DNA of 64,000 nucleotides from Flavobacterium frigoritolerans (GCF_025847275.1 NZ_JAOZEV010000010.1:110541-174540); one strand, 5' to 3'. Positions 9,161 to 18,542 are shown, counted from the first letter of the stretch. Translations and numbers: made by a program. The notes: generated from the letters alone by a model not told the origin.

Positions 9161-9898
9161 TTGAGATATTTTATACAATTTGCATACAACGGCACACATT
9201 ATCACGGCTGGCAATACCAACCTAATGCAGCATCTGTTCAGGAAACACTTAACAAAGCCCTTTCGGTTTTATTAAATACACCTATTAATTTAATGGGAGC
9301 TGGACGTACTGATACTGGTGTTCATGCTAAAGAAATGTATGCTCATTTTGATTATGATTCTCCTATTGAGGTACCAAATTTGATACACAAACTCAATTCA
9401 TATTTACCAAAAGACATTGCTATTTATGATATTATTTTGGTTAAAGACGAAGCGCATTGTCGCTTTGACGCAACCAAGCGTACCTATGAATATCATATCA
9501 ATATTGTAAAAGATCCGTTTCTAGAAGAACTAAGTTGGTATTTTCATCAATATTTAGATGTCCCTCTAATGAACGAAGCTGCTAAAATTTTGTTAAATCA
9601 TATCAACTTCCAATGCTTTTCAAAGGTCAATACAGATGTAAATACATTTGATTGTAGTATTTTTGAAGCGTATTGGAAAACTGAAAACAATAAGCTAATT
9701 TTTACGATATCGGCCAATCGTTTTTTACGAAATATGGTGCGTGCCATTGTAGGTACATTAGTAAATATTGGTTTGCATAAAATTACGCTGGAAGATTTCG
9801 AAAACATTATCGCCAGTAAAAACCGAGACAAAGCAGGTTTTTCGGTTCCGGCTCACGGATTGTATTTAACTAAGGTTGAGTACGATTATATTACCTAA
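9161..9898 (+). CDS. truA: tRNA pseudouridine(38-40) synthase TruA
   Basis: TruA converts uridines 38-40 of tRNA anticodon arms to pseudouridine. The 245-aa product starts RYFIQFAYNGTHYHGWQ, and GAGRTDTGVHA contains the catalytic Asp51. Other family marks are RCFDATKRTYEYHI-like RFDATKRTYEY and NRFLRNMVRAIVGTLV near the end. The start codon is TTG: an in-frame TAG lies 15 bases upstream and the family-conserved sequence begins immediately, so no ATG start is possible. Confidence 0.96.
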   Translation: MRYFIQFAYNGTHYHGWQYQPNAASVQETLNKALSVLLNTPINLMGAGRTDTGVHAKEMYAHFDYDSPIEVPNLIHKLNSYLPKDIAIYDIILVKDEAHCRFDATKRTYEYHINIVKDPFLEELSWYFHQYLDVPLMNEAAKILLNHINFQCFSKVNTDVNTFDCSIFEAYWKTENNKLIFTISANRFLRNMVRAIVGTLVNIGLHKITLEDFENIIASKNRDKAGFSVPAHGLYLTKVEYDYIT

Positions 9899-9958
9899 TA
9901 GCCCTGATTGAAATGTAAATCCTTTATTGTTTTTTCTTTAAAAACAATAAAGATTGCA

Positions 9959-11743
9959 ATGAAAAGCAGGAAACAGCTCCTAAATAAAATGAAAGCAAAA
10001 GCATTTGATACTGGCCTCTTCAAACGAATTCTTACTTATACTAAACCTTATAAATGGCGTTATAATGGTGTAATCATTTTTGCCATTTCACTATCTATTT
10101 TTGCCGCACTCCGCCCCTATTTACTTAAGCAAACGGTGGATGGATATATTAAAACGCATGACCAATTAGGACTACTTTTTTATGTAACCTTAATGGGAAT
10201 TGTACTTATGTTAGAGGTTTTCTCTCAGTTTTATTTTGTGTATTGGGCCAATTGGCTTGGACAGGATATCGTAAAAGATATTCGTACGAAATTGTTCAAG
10301 CACATCTTAAGTTTCAGAATGAAATATTTCGACCTTGTTCCTGTGGGACAATTGGTTACTCGTTCTGTTTCTGATATTGAGTCGATTGCCCGAATTTTTA
10401 GCCAAGGTTTATTCATGATTATTAGCGACTTGATGAAAATGCTTGTTGTCTTGATTTTTATGTTCTACATGAACTGGAAACTTACTTGGATTGTTGTGAT
10501 AGCAATGCCTATCCTTGTTTATATTACTCGAATTTTTCAGCGCAAAATGCAAGTTGCTTTCGAGGAAGTTCGTACTCAAATTGCCAATATGAACTCCTTT
10601 GTACAAGAGCGTGTTACAGGTATGAAAATCGTTCAGCTTTTTAATCGTGAAAAGACCGAATATGAAAGTTTCAAAGAAATAAACGGAAAACATAAAAAAG
10701 CATGGATTAAAACAATTTTATATAACTCAATCTTCTTCCCTATTGCCGACATTATTTCATCACTTACATTAGGCTGTATTGTTGTTTTTGGAGGTTTTAA
10801 AATTCTTAACGGAGATAATTTTACCACATTTGGAGATTTATTCTCCTACACCATGTTTATCGGAATGCTGTTTAACCCATTGCGCCAGATTGCAGATAAA
10901 TTTAATGAGATGCAATTAGGAATGATAGCTGCCAATCGTGTTTTTGATATCATTGACACTCAGGATCATATTCAGGATACAGGAACTATCGAAGCTCCTA
11001 TTTTTAACGGAACCATCGAATTTAAAGACGTTCGTTTTGGTTATATCCCAGAAGAAGAAGTTATTAAAGGAATTGATTTATCAGTCGAAGCTGGACAAAC
11101 AATAGCAATTGTAGGTTCTACAGGAGCTGGAAAATCGACTATCATAAATTTATTGAATCGCTTTTATGAAATAAACAGTGGTACGATTTGTATCGACGGG
11201 AATAATATAGAAAACTATACTTTGGCTTCATTACGCAAGCAAATTGCTGTAGTTTTACAAGATGTATTTTTATTTGCCGATACAATTTACAATAATATTA
11301 CCCTTAATAATCCCGAAATAACAAAAGCTCAGGTTCTAGAAGCTGCCAAAGTAATTGGTGTTCATGATTTTATTATGAGTTTGCCCGATAATTATGATTT
11401 TGATGTAAAAGAACGTGGAGTTATGCTGTCTTCAGGACAACGCCAGCTTATTGCTTTCTTGCGCTCTTATGTAAGTAATCCTAGTATTTTAATTTTAGAC
11501 GAAGCAACTTCTTCTATAGATACATACTCTGAAGAAATGATTCAGCGTGCTACCGAAACGATTACCAAAGGCAGAACTTCGATTGTAATTGCACATCGAT
11601 TGGCAACAATTGTTAATGCCGATAAAATTGTGGTTATGGACAAAGGGCTTATTGTAGAGCAAGGAACACATCAGGAATTGATTAATCGTACCAATGGATA
11701 TTATAAAAATTTATACGACTCTCAATTTGTAGTTGCAAATTAA
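9959..11743 (+). CDS. ABC exporter, fused membrane and ATPase domains
   Basis: A half-size ABC exporter, 594 aa from this ATG. A TTG 51 bases upstream would add 17 residues and an ATG 30 bases downstream is also possible. The membrane domain spans about residues 25-310 with six helices. The nucleotide-binding domain has Walker A GSTGAGKST at 386-394, signature LSSGQRQLIAF, Walker B SILILDEATSSID and the switch His in AHRLATI. It resembles MsbA/multidrug-type exporters that work as dimers, here probably a homodimer because no second half gene is adjacent. Substrate unknown. Confidence 0.92.
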   Translation: MKSRKQLLNKMKAKAFDTGLFKRILTYTKPYKWRYNGVIIFAISLSIFAALRPYLLKQTVDGYIKTHDQLGLLFYVTLMGIVLMLEVFSQFYFVYWANWLGQDIVKDIRTKLFKHILSFRMKYFDLVPVGQLVTRSVSDIESIARIFSQGLFMIISDLMKMLVVLIFMFYMNWKLTWIVVIAMPILVYITRIFQRKMQVAFEEVRTQIANMNSFVQERVTGMKIVQLFNREKTEYESFKEINGKHKKAWIKTILYNSIFFPIADIISSLTLGCIVVFGGFKILNGDNFTTFGDLFSYTMFIGMLFNPLRQIADKFNEMQLGMIAANRVFDIIDTQDHIQDTGTIEAPIFNGTIEFKDVRFGYIPEEEVIKGIDLSVEAGQTIAIVGSTGAGKSTIINLLNRFYEINSGTICIDGNNIENYTLASLRKQIAVVLQDVFLFADTIYNNITLNNPEITKAQVLEAAKVIGVHDFIMSLPDNYDFDVKERGVMLSSGQRQLIAFLRSYVSNPSILILDEATSSIDTYSEEMIQRATETITKGRTSIVIAHRLATIVNADKIVVMDKGLIVEQGTHQELINRTNGYYKNLYDSQFVVAN

Positions 11744-12005
11744 TAAAACACACAGTTAGTCCTGTCATAGATTTACTGCTATTTTCTCAAAAAAAAGCCG
11801 ATTATTCGCTTAATTATAGCATATTAAATCACTTTTATTTTAATCTCTGTGAAATAGTCAATGTAAATTGACCTTGAAATAAAAATTAAACCTTTTTTTA
11901 AAATAAATCCTTAAATTCGCAATCTCTATTCGATAGTTGATAAATAGAAAATGAAATGCGTTTTTAACCGCTTTCAATTTTAAAAATATAATAAATACTT
12001 AAAAA

Positions 12006-13394
12006 ATGAAATACGACGTTATTGTTTTAGGAAGTGGTCCAGGCGGATATGTAACTGCCATTAGAGCATCACAATTAGGCTTTAAAGTAGCCGTAGTTGA
12101 AAAAGAAAACTTAGGTGGTGTATGTTTAAACTGGGGTTGCATACCAACCAAAGCATTACTTAAATCAGCTCAGGTTTTTGATTATCTAAAACACGCTTCC
12201 GATTACGGATTGACTGTTTCTGAATTCGATAAAGATTTCCCTGCTGTTGTACAACGTAGTCGTGGTGTTGCTGAAGGAATGAGCAAAGGTGTTCAATTCT
12301 TGATGAAGAAAAACAAAATCGACGTTATCGATGGTTTTGGAAAATTAAAGCCAGGAAAAAAACTTGACGTTACAGATAAAGACAATAAAGTTACTGAATA
12401 TAGTGCTGATCATATTATCATTGCTACTGGAGCTCGTTCTCGTGAGTTGCCAAACTTACCTCAAGATGGAGTAAAAGTAATAGGATACCGTCAGGCAATG
12501 ACATTACCAACACAACCAAAATCAATGATTATCGTTGGTTCTGGAGCTATTGGAGTTGAATTTGCTCATTTTTATAACTCAATGGGAACAGAAGTTACTA
12601 TTGTAGAATTTATGCCAAACATTGTTCCTGTAGAAGACGAAGACATTTCTAAACAAATGGAGCGTTCTTTGAAAAAAGCAGGAATCAAAATCATGACTAA
12701 CTCTTCTGTAGAGCGTATTGATACAACTGGTGCTGGTGTAAAAGCATTTGTTAAAACTGCAAAAGGAGAAGAAGTTCTTGAGGCTGACATCGTACTTTCG
12801 GCTGTTGGAATCAAAACAAACATCGAGAATATCGGTCTTGAAGAAGTAGGAATCGCTGTAGACAGAGATAAAATATTAGTAAACGCTTACAACCAAACAA
12901 ATATCCCTGGATATTATGCAATTGGTGATGTAACTCCTGGACAAGCTTTGGCTCACGTAGCTTCAGCTGAAGGAATCAACTGTGTTGAGAAAATTGCTGG
13001 ATTACATGTACAGCCAATCGATTACGGAAACGTTCCTGGATGTACGTATGCAACTCCAGAAATTGCTTCTGTAGGTTTAACAGAAAAACAAGCTAAAGAA
13101 AAAGGATACGAATTAAAAATTGGTAAATTCCCATTCTCAGCTTCAGGAAAAGCAAAAGCAGCTGGAACTCCTGATGGTTTTGTAAAAGTAATCTTCGATG
13201 CTAAATATGGCGAATGGCTAGGATGTCACATGATTGGTGCTGGTGTTACCGATATGATTGCTGAGGCAGTTGTAGCGCGTAAACTTGAAACTACAGGACA
13301 TGAAATCCTAAAATCTATCCACCCTCACCCGACTATGAGCGAGGCTGTTATGGAAGCTGTTGCTGATGCTTACGGCGAAGTAATTCACTTGTAA
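12006..13394 (+). CDS. lpdA: Dihydrolipoyl dehydrogenase (E3)
   Basis: A FAD-dependent disulfide oxidoreductase of 462 aa that reoxidises dihydrolipoamide in the 2-oxoacid dehydrogenase and glycine cleavage complexes. N-terminal FAD motif GSGPGGY; redox Cys40 and Cys45 in GGVCLNWGCIPTKAL; NAD-binding GSGAIGVEFA; second FAD motif YAIGDV; catalytic HPHPTMSEAVMEA at the C-terminus. No complex E1 or E2 genes are adjacent. Codons are more GC-rich in wobble positions than in neighbouring accessory genes, fitting high expression. A terminator follows. Confidence 0.97.
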   Translation: MKYDVIVLGSGPGGYVTAIRASQLGFKVAVVEKENLGGVCLNWGCIPTKALLKSAQVFDYLKHASDYGLTVSEFDKDFPAVVQRSRGVAEGMSKGVQFLMKKNKIDVIDGFGKLKPGKKLDVTDKDNKVTEYSADHIIIATGARSRELPNLPQDGVKVIGYRQAMTLPTQPKSMIIVGSGAIGVEFAHFYNSMGTEVTIVEFMPNIVPVEDEDISKQMERSLKKAGIKIMTNSSVERIDTTGAGVKAFVKTAKGEEVLEADIVLSAVGIKTNIENIGLEEVGIAVDRDKILVNAYNQTNIPGYYAIGDVTPGQALAHVASAEGINCVEKIAGLHVQPIDYGNVPGCTYATPEIASVGLTEKQAKEKGYELKIGKFPFSASGKAKAAGTPDGFVKVIFDAKYGEWLGCHMIGAGVTDMIAEAVVARKLETTGHEILKSIHPHPTMSEAVMEAVADAYGEVIHL

Positions 13395-13450
13395 ATAATA
13401 ATCTGAGATGCACCTAAGCATCTCTACGGTTACATATAATTTTCAATTTT

Positions 13451-13484
13451 AAATCCGATTTGTGAAAACAAGTCGGATTTTTTA
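13451..13484 (+). terminator. Terminator after lpdA (repeated hairpin, copy 1)
   Basis: AAATCCGA pairs with TCGGATTT around an inner TTGT/ACAA stem with a GAAA loop, followed by a T tract. Nearly the same hairpin ends the next two genes. Confidence 0.85.
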
Positions 13485-13528
13485 TGAAGATTAAAAATAA
13501 TGACATTATTCTATTGTAGTAAAAAAAC

Positions 13529-13536
13529 TATATTTG
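13529..13536 (+). promoter_or_regulatory. Bacteroidota -7 box upstream of the SMI1/KNR4 gene
   Basis: TATATTTG is an exact TAnnTTTG match 84 bases before the start codon. A TTG lies 12 bases upstream of it, closer than the usual 17-23. Confidence 0.4.
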
Positions 13537-13620
13537 TGATTAATATTTTTTTTAATCTTTTAGATAGAATGTATTACTATCTATCAAACATTAAAAAAAT
13601 AACATAAAATTTTTTATTCA

Positions 13621-14316
13621 ATGATACTAATAGAACAACTAAAATCTCTTTTAAATGAAAAATACTTTTCAGAAGATGGCGATGAATATAAGATAGAACT
13701 TAATCCTGGTTTAACTGTTCAAGAGATTGACGATTTAGCCGAGCAGCTTCCAACAGGAAAAATACCCTCTGAAATTAGAGAACTTTTAAAATTCTCAAAC
13801 GGAATGGAATTTGATCCACTTGAAGAGATAACTTTCGATCGAATTAATGAATTTGGTCTTGAAGAAATTTTCCCTAATTCAGTACTTCTTGCAGGCGATG
13901 GATTTGGCAACTTTTGGATATTAGATATTGAAAAAAATGGAAACTGGGGAAGCATATTTTACGTTTGTCACGATCCTGCTGTAATTGTAAAACATTCAGA
14001 AAACTTATCCCAATTTCTAGAACACTTAGACGATTTTGGCAAAAATGGAAACAAATCAAATTTAGATATAATCCATGAAAAAATAGTTTTTGACATCTGG
14101 TCAAAAAACAATGGATTTACAAAAATAGAAGATGCAATAAATTCACAAGATTCAACTTTAAAAAACTTTGCATTAACACTTCCTGAAAATTTTGTTATTG
14201 CAGATTTACGAAATAAAGCAAATAAAAGTGGATTTGCATGGGGTAAGTATGGTCCTGAAATTCATAATATTAAAAGACATGAATCAGAATTAATTTGGGG
14301 AATTGAAAAAAAATAA
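13621..14316 (+). CDS. SMI1/KNR4 (SUKH) family protein
   Basis: A 231-aa protein. Residues ~20-140 show the SUKH/SMI1-KNR4 pattern: LTVQEIDDLAEQLPTGKIPSEIRELLKFSNGMEF, a turn, then LLAGDGFGNFWILDI and the VIVKHSENLSQFLEHL end. SUKH proteins are often immunity proteins of polymorphic toxins, but no toxin gene lies next to this one, so it would be an orphan. The C-terminal 80 residues are not recognised. It has its own -7 box and terminator, so it is probably a single-gene unit. Confidence 0.82.
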   Translation: MILIEQLKSLLNEKYFSEDGDEYKIELNPGLTVQEIDDLAEQLPTGKIPSEIRELLKFSNGMEFDPLEEITFDRINEFGLEEIFPNSVLLAGDGFGNFWILDIEKNGNWGSIFYVCHDPAVIVKHSENLSQFLEHLDDFGKNGNKSNLDIIHEKIVFDIWSKNNGFTKIEDAINSQDSTLKNFALTLPENFVIADLRNKANKSGFAWGKYGPEIHNIKRHESELIWGIEKK

Positions 14317-14384
14317 GATTTACTAAAAATAATTTCTATTTTATTATTTAATCAGAAATAGAAATCCACGCTTTAAATATCTAA

Positions 14385-14417
14385 ATCCGATTTGTGAAAA
14401 CAAGTCGGATTTTTTTT
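14385..14417 (+). terminator. Terminator after the SMI1/KNR4 gene (repeated hairpin, copy 2)
   Basis: Same AAATCCGA ... TCGGATTT hairpin with the GAAA loop as after lpdA, followed by nine T residues. Confidence 0.85.
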
Positions 14418-14540
14418 TGCCTTTTCTCCAAAAAAGAAGAATCATATTCAGTAATATCCCTCCCAAACACTTTACATTAAAACAATAAAATAGTAACCAT
14501 TTTACATAAAATTAGAGAATATTTTATGACAATAATGTCT

Positions 14541-14548
14541 TATTTTCG
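14541..14548 (+). promoter_or_regulatory. Possible variant -7 box for the TPM-domain gene
   Basis: TATTTTCG differs from TAnnTTTG at one position and lies 30 bases before the start at 14579. Confidence 0.25.
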
Positions 14549-14578
14549 CGGCACCAAATCTAACCTACCAGCACTAAG

Positions 14579-15088
14579 ATGAAAAAGACATTCTTTATTA
14601 TTACAATTACCTTATTCTCATTAAATAGTTTTTTTGCCCAAACAAATAAAACGGCTATCCCAAATTCGGAAGCACAAAATATTTTTTCCAAAACATACAA
14701 TTACGTAAATGATTTCGAAAAAATATTAGCCCCAAATCAAATCGAAGCTTTAAAAAACACTTTACAATCATACGAAACAAGCTCAGGTCATAAAATTATT
14801 GTTGTAACAACTTCTTCTATACAACCTTATACCAGTATCCCCGAATACTCATTGGGCTTAAATACCTATTTAGCCAATCAATTAAAACTAAATACTACCG
14901 TTTTAGTTATCCTAAGCAAAGGGCTAAGACAAATTCAGGTTCAGGGCAGCGAGCAAATAAGTAATAAACTTAACTACGACGAAATTAAGAGTATCATATC
15001 TAGTACTGCAATACCAGAATTCAAAAAAGGAGATTACCATAAAGGATTAGAAGAAACGGTAAATCAGATAATAAAAAAACTGAAATAA
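14579..15088 (+). CDS. Secreted TPM-domain protein
   Basis: A 169-aa protein with a signal peptide ending near FFAQ. The rest matches the TPM (TLP18.3/Psb32/MOLO-1) fold: YVNDFEKILAPNQIEALKNTL, SGHKIIVVTTSSI, NTTVLVILSKGLRQIQVQGSEQI, and the IPEFKKGDYHKGLEETVNQI end. Many bacterial TPM proteins carry a C-terminal membrane segment; this one lacks it and is probably soluble in the periplasm. The biochemical role is not established. Confidence 0.85.
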   Translation: MKKTFFIITITLFSLNSFFAQTNKTAIPNSEAQNIFSKTYNYVNDFEKILAPNQIEALKNTLQSYETSSGHKIIVVTTSSIQPYTSIPEYSLGLNTYLANQLKLNTTVLVILSKGLRQIQVQGSEQISNKLNYDEIKSIISSTAIPEFKKGDYHKGLEETVNQIIKKLK

Positions 15089-15123
15089 CTTTTTAAAAAA
15101 ATCAATATTAAACAATACTATAA

Positions 15124-15159
15124 CATCCGATTTGTGAAAAACAAGTCGGATGTTTTTTA
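15124..15159 (+). terminator. Terminator after the TPM-domain gene (repeated hairpin, copy 3)
   Basis: CATCCGA pairs with TCGGATG, with the same inner TTGT/ACAA stem and a GAAAA loop, then a T tract. The outer pair differs from copies 1 and 2 by a compensated change (A-T to C-G), suggesting selection on the stem. Confidence 0.82.
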
Positions 15160-15160
15160 T

Positions 15161-15249
15161 GGCGTGACCCGAAAATGGGTCAGGCTTTCGGCTTTATCTT
15201 TTGCTTTGCTCTGCACACAAAAGGATATCACCTCTATCCTTCACGCAGC
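15161..15249. repeat. Dispersed palindromic intergenic repeat, copy A
   Basis: Contains GGCTTTATCTTTTGC, a spacer, then ACAAAAGGATATCACC, flanked by GCGTGACCC and a distal CACGC. The TATCTTTT ... AAAAGGAT core is shared with copies at about 45063 and 52408. A 71-codon open frame across it is not a credible gene. Confidence 0.65.
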
Positions 15250-15428
15250 AAGAACCTTATTTTGTAACTATCATGAATATCTCTACCCAATCTATTTTTT
15301 GAAGGTTCAAAACACCAACAAATTCCCTTTAAAATTCGTATTTTCGTAAAGCTAAAAACGCTCCTAATAAACAAAGCAACAGTAAATGTTGTAACAATTT
15401 ATAAAGACACTAATCCCTCACGAAAAAA

Positions 15429-16052
15429 ATGAATGATTCTTGGACCGAAAGATGGAATGACAGATATAGCGCAGATCAGTTTGCATATGGTGAGCATCCA
15501 AACAACTATTTAAAAGAACAGTTAGAAAAACTAAATACTGGAACAATCCTTTTCCCTGCTGAAGGAGAAGGTCGGAATGCAGTTTTTGCTGCCAAACTGG
15601 GCTGGGCAGTTTCGGCGTTTGACATAAGCATCGAAGGAAAAAATAAAGCCTTACGACTTGCCAAAGCAAATAACGTGACAATTGACTATCAGATTGGCGA
15701 ACTACAAACATTAAATTATACACCCGAACAGTTTGACGCAATTGCCTTAATTTATGCGCACTTTCCTGGTAACATTAAATCATTGTACCACAAAACACTT
15801 AGCAACTATTTACGCAAAGGAGGGTTACTAATTTTTGAAGCATTTAGTAAGAAACATATCGAATACAACTCAAAAGACGAAAAAATTGGTGGGCCAAAAG
15901 AACTAGATATGTTATTTTCTATTGATGAAATAAAAGCTGACTTTCCTGATTATGAAATCATCGAATTAACTGAGAAAGAAATAGAATTGAATGAAGGTCT
16001 TTTTCATAACGGAAAAGGTTCTGTGATACGATTTGTAGGTCAAAAAAAGTAA
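15429..16052 (+). CDS. Class I SAM-dependent methyltransferase, TehB-like
   Basis: A 207-aa small-molecule methyltransferase. [24 protein letters not shown] opens it, as in TehB-like/thiopurine-type enzymes. The SAM-binding segment is [16 protein letters not shown] (motif I), followed by AFDIS (acidic ribose-binding residue) and [12 protein letters not shown] (motif IV). The substrate is unknown. The phzF-like gene starts 2 bases after its stop, so the two are cotranscribed. Confidence 0.85.
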   Translation: MNDSWTERWNDRYSADQFAYGEHPNNYLKEQLEKLNTGTILFPAEGEGRNAVFAAKLGWAVSAFDISIEGKNKALRLAKANNVTIDYQIGELQTLNYTPEQFDAIALIYAHFPGNIKSLYHKTLSNYLRKGGLLIFEAFSKKHIEYNSKDEKIGGPKELDMLFSIDEIKADFPDYEIIELTEKEIELNEGLFHNGKGSVIRFVGQKK

Positions 16053-16054
16053 CG

Positions 16055-16960
16055 ATGAAGAAAAGAATAACATACCAAATTGATTCTTTCACAAAAGAAA
16101 AGTTCAAAGGAAATCCAGCAGGAGTAGTTGTAAATGCCGAAGGACTGAATGATTACCAAATGCAACAAATAGCTAGAGAATTAAACAACTCCGAAACAGC
16201 CTTTCTTTTCCCTCCAGATAATGATGATTGCGACGGTGTAATTCGTTATTTCACACCAAGTACCGAAGTTCCTATTTGCGGACATGCTACAATTGCTGCA
16301 ATGTATGCTAAAGCTGTTGAAGAAAATTTAAATTCTTGCATTTTAAGATTTAAAACTAAAATCGGTATTCTTCCTTTTGAGATTATCAAAAACAATGAAG
16401 ATTATCAAATTTTAATGACTCAAGGAACTTTTGAACTAAGTCCAACATTCGATAAACATATAGCCAACAAAATGCTAACTGCATTAGGCTTAGAAGAATC
16501 TGATGCTGATAAAAATTGCCCTATTCAGATAGCATCTACAGGACATTCTAAAGTTATGATAGGAATTAAAAGCCGAGAAAAACTGAACAGTTTATCGCCA
16601 GACTACAATGCATTAGCTAACTTGAGTGCAACCATTAACTGCAATGGCTATTTTGTGTTTACTTTTGATTCAGATAACAAAGATATTTTAACCTATGGCC
16701 GAATGTTTGCTCCCGGAATTGGCATAAATGAAGATCCTGTTACAGGTAATGCAAACGGACCATTGGGAGGATATTTGATACAGAATAAAATCGTTGATTT
16801 TAAAGACTCTGAATTCGAATTTAACGGAAGACAAGGAGAAAAAATAGACAGACTTGGCGTAATAAAAGTCAAAATTAAGATTGAAGACAATAAGCCTACA
16901 TTGATTCAAATAAAAGGTGATGCTGTAGTTGTATTTAGAACCGAAATAGAAATAGGATAA
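16055..16960 (+). CDS. PhzF family isomerase/epimerase
   Basis: A 301-aa PhzF-fold protein. Family marks: FTKEKFKGNPAGVV near the start, NNSETAFLFPP with catalytic Glu47, VPICGHATIAA, and APGIGINEDPVTGNANGPLGGY in the second half. PhzF itself isomerises a phenazine precursor, but most members are stand-alone enzymes with unknown substrates, and no phenazine genes are present. It shares a transcript with the methyltransferase just upstream. Confidence 0.92.
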   Translation: MKKRITYQIDSFTKEKFKGNPAGVVVNAEGLNDYQMQQIARELNNSETAFLFPPDNDDCDGVIRYFTPSTEVPICGHATIAAMYAKAVEENLNSCILRFKTKIGILPFEIIKNNEDYQILMTQGTFELSPTFDKHIANKMLTALGLEESDADKNCPIQIASTGHSKVMIGIKSREKLNSLSPDYNALANLSATINCNGYFVFTFDSDNKDILTYGRMFAPGIGINEDPVTGNANGPLGGYLIQNKIVDFKDSEFEFNGRQGEKIDRLGVIKVKIKIEDNKPTLIQIKGDAVVVFRTEIEIG

Positions 16961-17094
16961 ACTATGAACCTGTCTCTGCTAGTTATAAATCTAAACCTGT
17001 AAGTTATAATTCTAAATGTAATAATAAACAAACTAATAAATTAAGCCTAAGACTGTCCTGTTACTAAACGGTAGCTGGTAGATCATAGTTTTAT

Positions 17095-17730
17095 TTATTC
17101 TCTCAGTTTCGTTTTTATATCTTCGGGAAACCACGGAGCGGTACCTGTTTTTGCAAATTCTTTTTTTACACTTTCTATGTTGTACATTTTGCCAGATACT
17201 CCCTTTTCTTTCAGGTAGTTTTTATATTCCTTTTTCGAAAAAAAAGCTTCGGTTGTACTATCTGCTACATTTATTACAAACCATTGTTCTGGCATTATAA
17301 ATATTTTTTGTACACTATCTATTGGATAAATTCGGATTTGGTCTGGTCTTGGCTTGTCCTTTTTATCATTCCACGAAATTGTGCCATACTTACTTAAAAA
17401 TAAATAATCTTCTGGTTGATATGTTTCAATATATTCTTTCCTCTCAAATTTTTTACCATAAATATAAGTTCTATCGACTCCTATTTCTGTTAAAGAGTCG
17501 ATATAAACACTTTTTTTTAACGATTGGTTATCTTCTAGCATCCTCCATACTCTGCCATTTGGATCATATGTTAATACTATTGGTTTTGCTAAAGGAAGGA
17601 GAGGAAATTGACCAAAATGGTTAGTTGTATAAAAAGGATCTACATCTTTGCGTGCTTTTTTAAAAATACATGATGATACCAAACATAGCATAATAGTAAT
17701 GCTAAGTGTAATACTGATTTTATTTTTCAT
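17095..17730 (-). CDS. Tandem lipoprotein paralog 1 (last in the array)
   Basis: A 211-aa lipoprotein with a signal peptide and lipobox VSSC. The family has no name I recognise. All five copies share the mature start DVDPFYTTNHFGQF and a nearly constant last ~80 residues (PEQWFVINVADSTTEAFF in this copy, then ESVKKEFAKTG, APWFPED). The middle (about 60-125) differs: this copy has ETYQPEDYLFLSKYG with KKDKPRPDQI. An open frame extends 18 codons further upstream, but those codons lie in the degenerate tail of the old upstream gene, and the ATG used here matches the other copies. Possible immunity protein; inference only. Confidence 0.85.
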   Translation of the reverse strand: MKNKISITLSITIMLCLVSSCIFKKARKDVDPFYTTNHFGQFPLLPLAKPIVLTYDPNGRVWRMLEDNQSLKKSVYIDSLTEIGVDRTYIYGKKFERKEYIETYQPEDYLFLSKYGTISWNDKKDKPRPDQIRIYPIDSVQKIFIMPEQWFVINVADSTTEAFFSKKEYKNYLKEKGVSGKMYNIESVKKEFAKTGTAPWFPEDIKTKLRE

Positions 17731-17732
17731 CT

Positions 17733-17792
17733 TTATTGAATTCTCGTTTTCCAGTTTGCTTTTACTTGTAATTCGTTGCTTCAACCTAGAAT
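17733..17792 (-). pseudogene. Remnant of the 213-aa gene's 3' end, spacer 1/2
   Basis: In the frame of the 213-aa gene this spacer reads ILG, stop, SNELQVKANWKTRIQ, stop. It matches the end of the intact gene except for a nonsense change and two C-terminal substitutions. Most degraded of the four remnants. Confidence 0.8.
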
Positions 17793-17847
17793 ATCATACC
17801 TAAAACTGTCCTATTACTAAACAGTAACTGGTAGATCATAGCTTTAT

Positions 17848-18480
17848 TTATTCTCTCAGTTTCGTTTTTACATCTTCGGGAAACCACGGAGCAATACCAG
17901 TTTTTGCAAATTCTTTTTTTACACTTTCTATATTGTACATTTTGCCAGACACTCCCTTTTCTTTCAGGTAGTTTTTATATTCCTTTTTCGAGAAAAAAGC
18001 TTCGGTTGTACTGTCTGCTACATTTATAACAAACCAGCGTTCTGGTATTATAAATATTTTTTGAATACTATCGGTAGGGTAAATTTGAATTTCATTTGTT
18101 ATACCCTTTTTGTTTTTACTAGGTCCATATATTCTACCATACTTATTTAAAAACACATAGTCTTTTGAAGTATAACTTTCAATAGTGTCTTTCCATCCAT
18201 GTACTTTGCCATAAATATAGGTTTTCTCTACTCCAATTTTTATTAATGAATCAATGCCAATACTATGTTTTAATGAATGGTTGTCTTCTAACATCCAAAC
18301 TTTTGTACTAGGATCATACGATAAAGTTATTGGTTTCACTAAAGGGAGGAGATGAAATTGACCAAAAAGGTTAGTTGTATAAAAAGGATCTACATCTCTG
18401 TGTTCTTTTTTTAAAAAACAAGATGATACCAAACATAGCATAATAGCAACGATAAGTGTAGTACTGATTTTATTTTTCAT
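17848..18480 (-). CDS. Tandem lipoprotein paralog 2
   Basis: A 210-aa lipoprotein with lipobox VSSC followed by FLKKEHRDVDPFYTTN. The constant C-terminal region is as in the other copies. The variable middle has GKVHGWKDTIESYTSKDYVF and GPSKNKKGITNEI, closest to copy 3. The ATG is 2 bases after the stop of the remnant tail in the spacer, the same geometry as between the 213-aa gene and copy 5. No promoter box was seen in the spacer, so it probably depends on the upstream promoter. Confidence 0.85.
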   Translation of the reverse strand: MKNKISTTLIVAIMLCLVSSCFLKKEHRDVDPFYTTNLFGQFHLLPLVKPITLSYDPSTKVWMLEDNHSLKHSIGIDSLIKIGVEKTYIYGKVHGWKDTIESYTSKDYVFLNKYGRIYGPSKNKKGITNEIQIYPTDSIQKIFIIPERWFVINVADSTTEAFFSKKEYKNYLKEKGVSGKMYNIESVKKEFAKTGIAPWFPEDVKTKLRE

Positions 18481-18482
18481 CT

Positions 18483-18542
18483 TTATTTAATTATCGTTTT
18501 CCAGTTTGCTTTTACTTGTAATTCGTTACTTCAACCTAGAAT
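18483..18542 (-). pseudogene. Remnant of the 213-aa gene's 3' end, spacer 2/3
   Basis: Reads ILG, stop, SNELQVKANWKTIIK, stop in the original frame, and is preceded by HD codons that also match the intact gene (YHDVLGGSDELQVKANW). It therefore extends slightly further into the original gene than the other remnants. Confidence 0.85.

Noticed and set aside
9908..9958. TTG start of the ABC exporter giving 611 aa
   Set aside because: The 17 extra residues show no family sequence and an ATG follows at 9959.
15134..15349. 71-aa plus-strand frame after the TPM-domain gene
   Set aside because: It begins inside the terminator hairpin and runs through a dispersed palindromic repeat.
17731..17784. 18-codon N-terminal extension of lipoprotein paralog 1
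   Set aside because: The codons are an alternative frame of the old effector tail; the ATG at 17730 matches the signal-peptide start of the other four copies.
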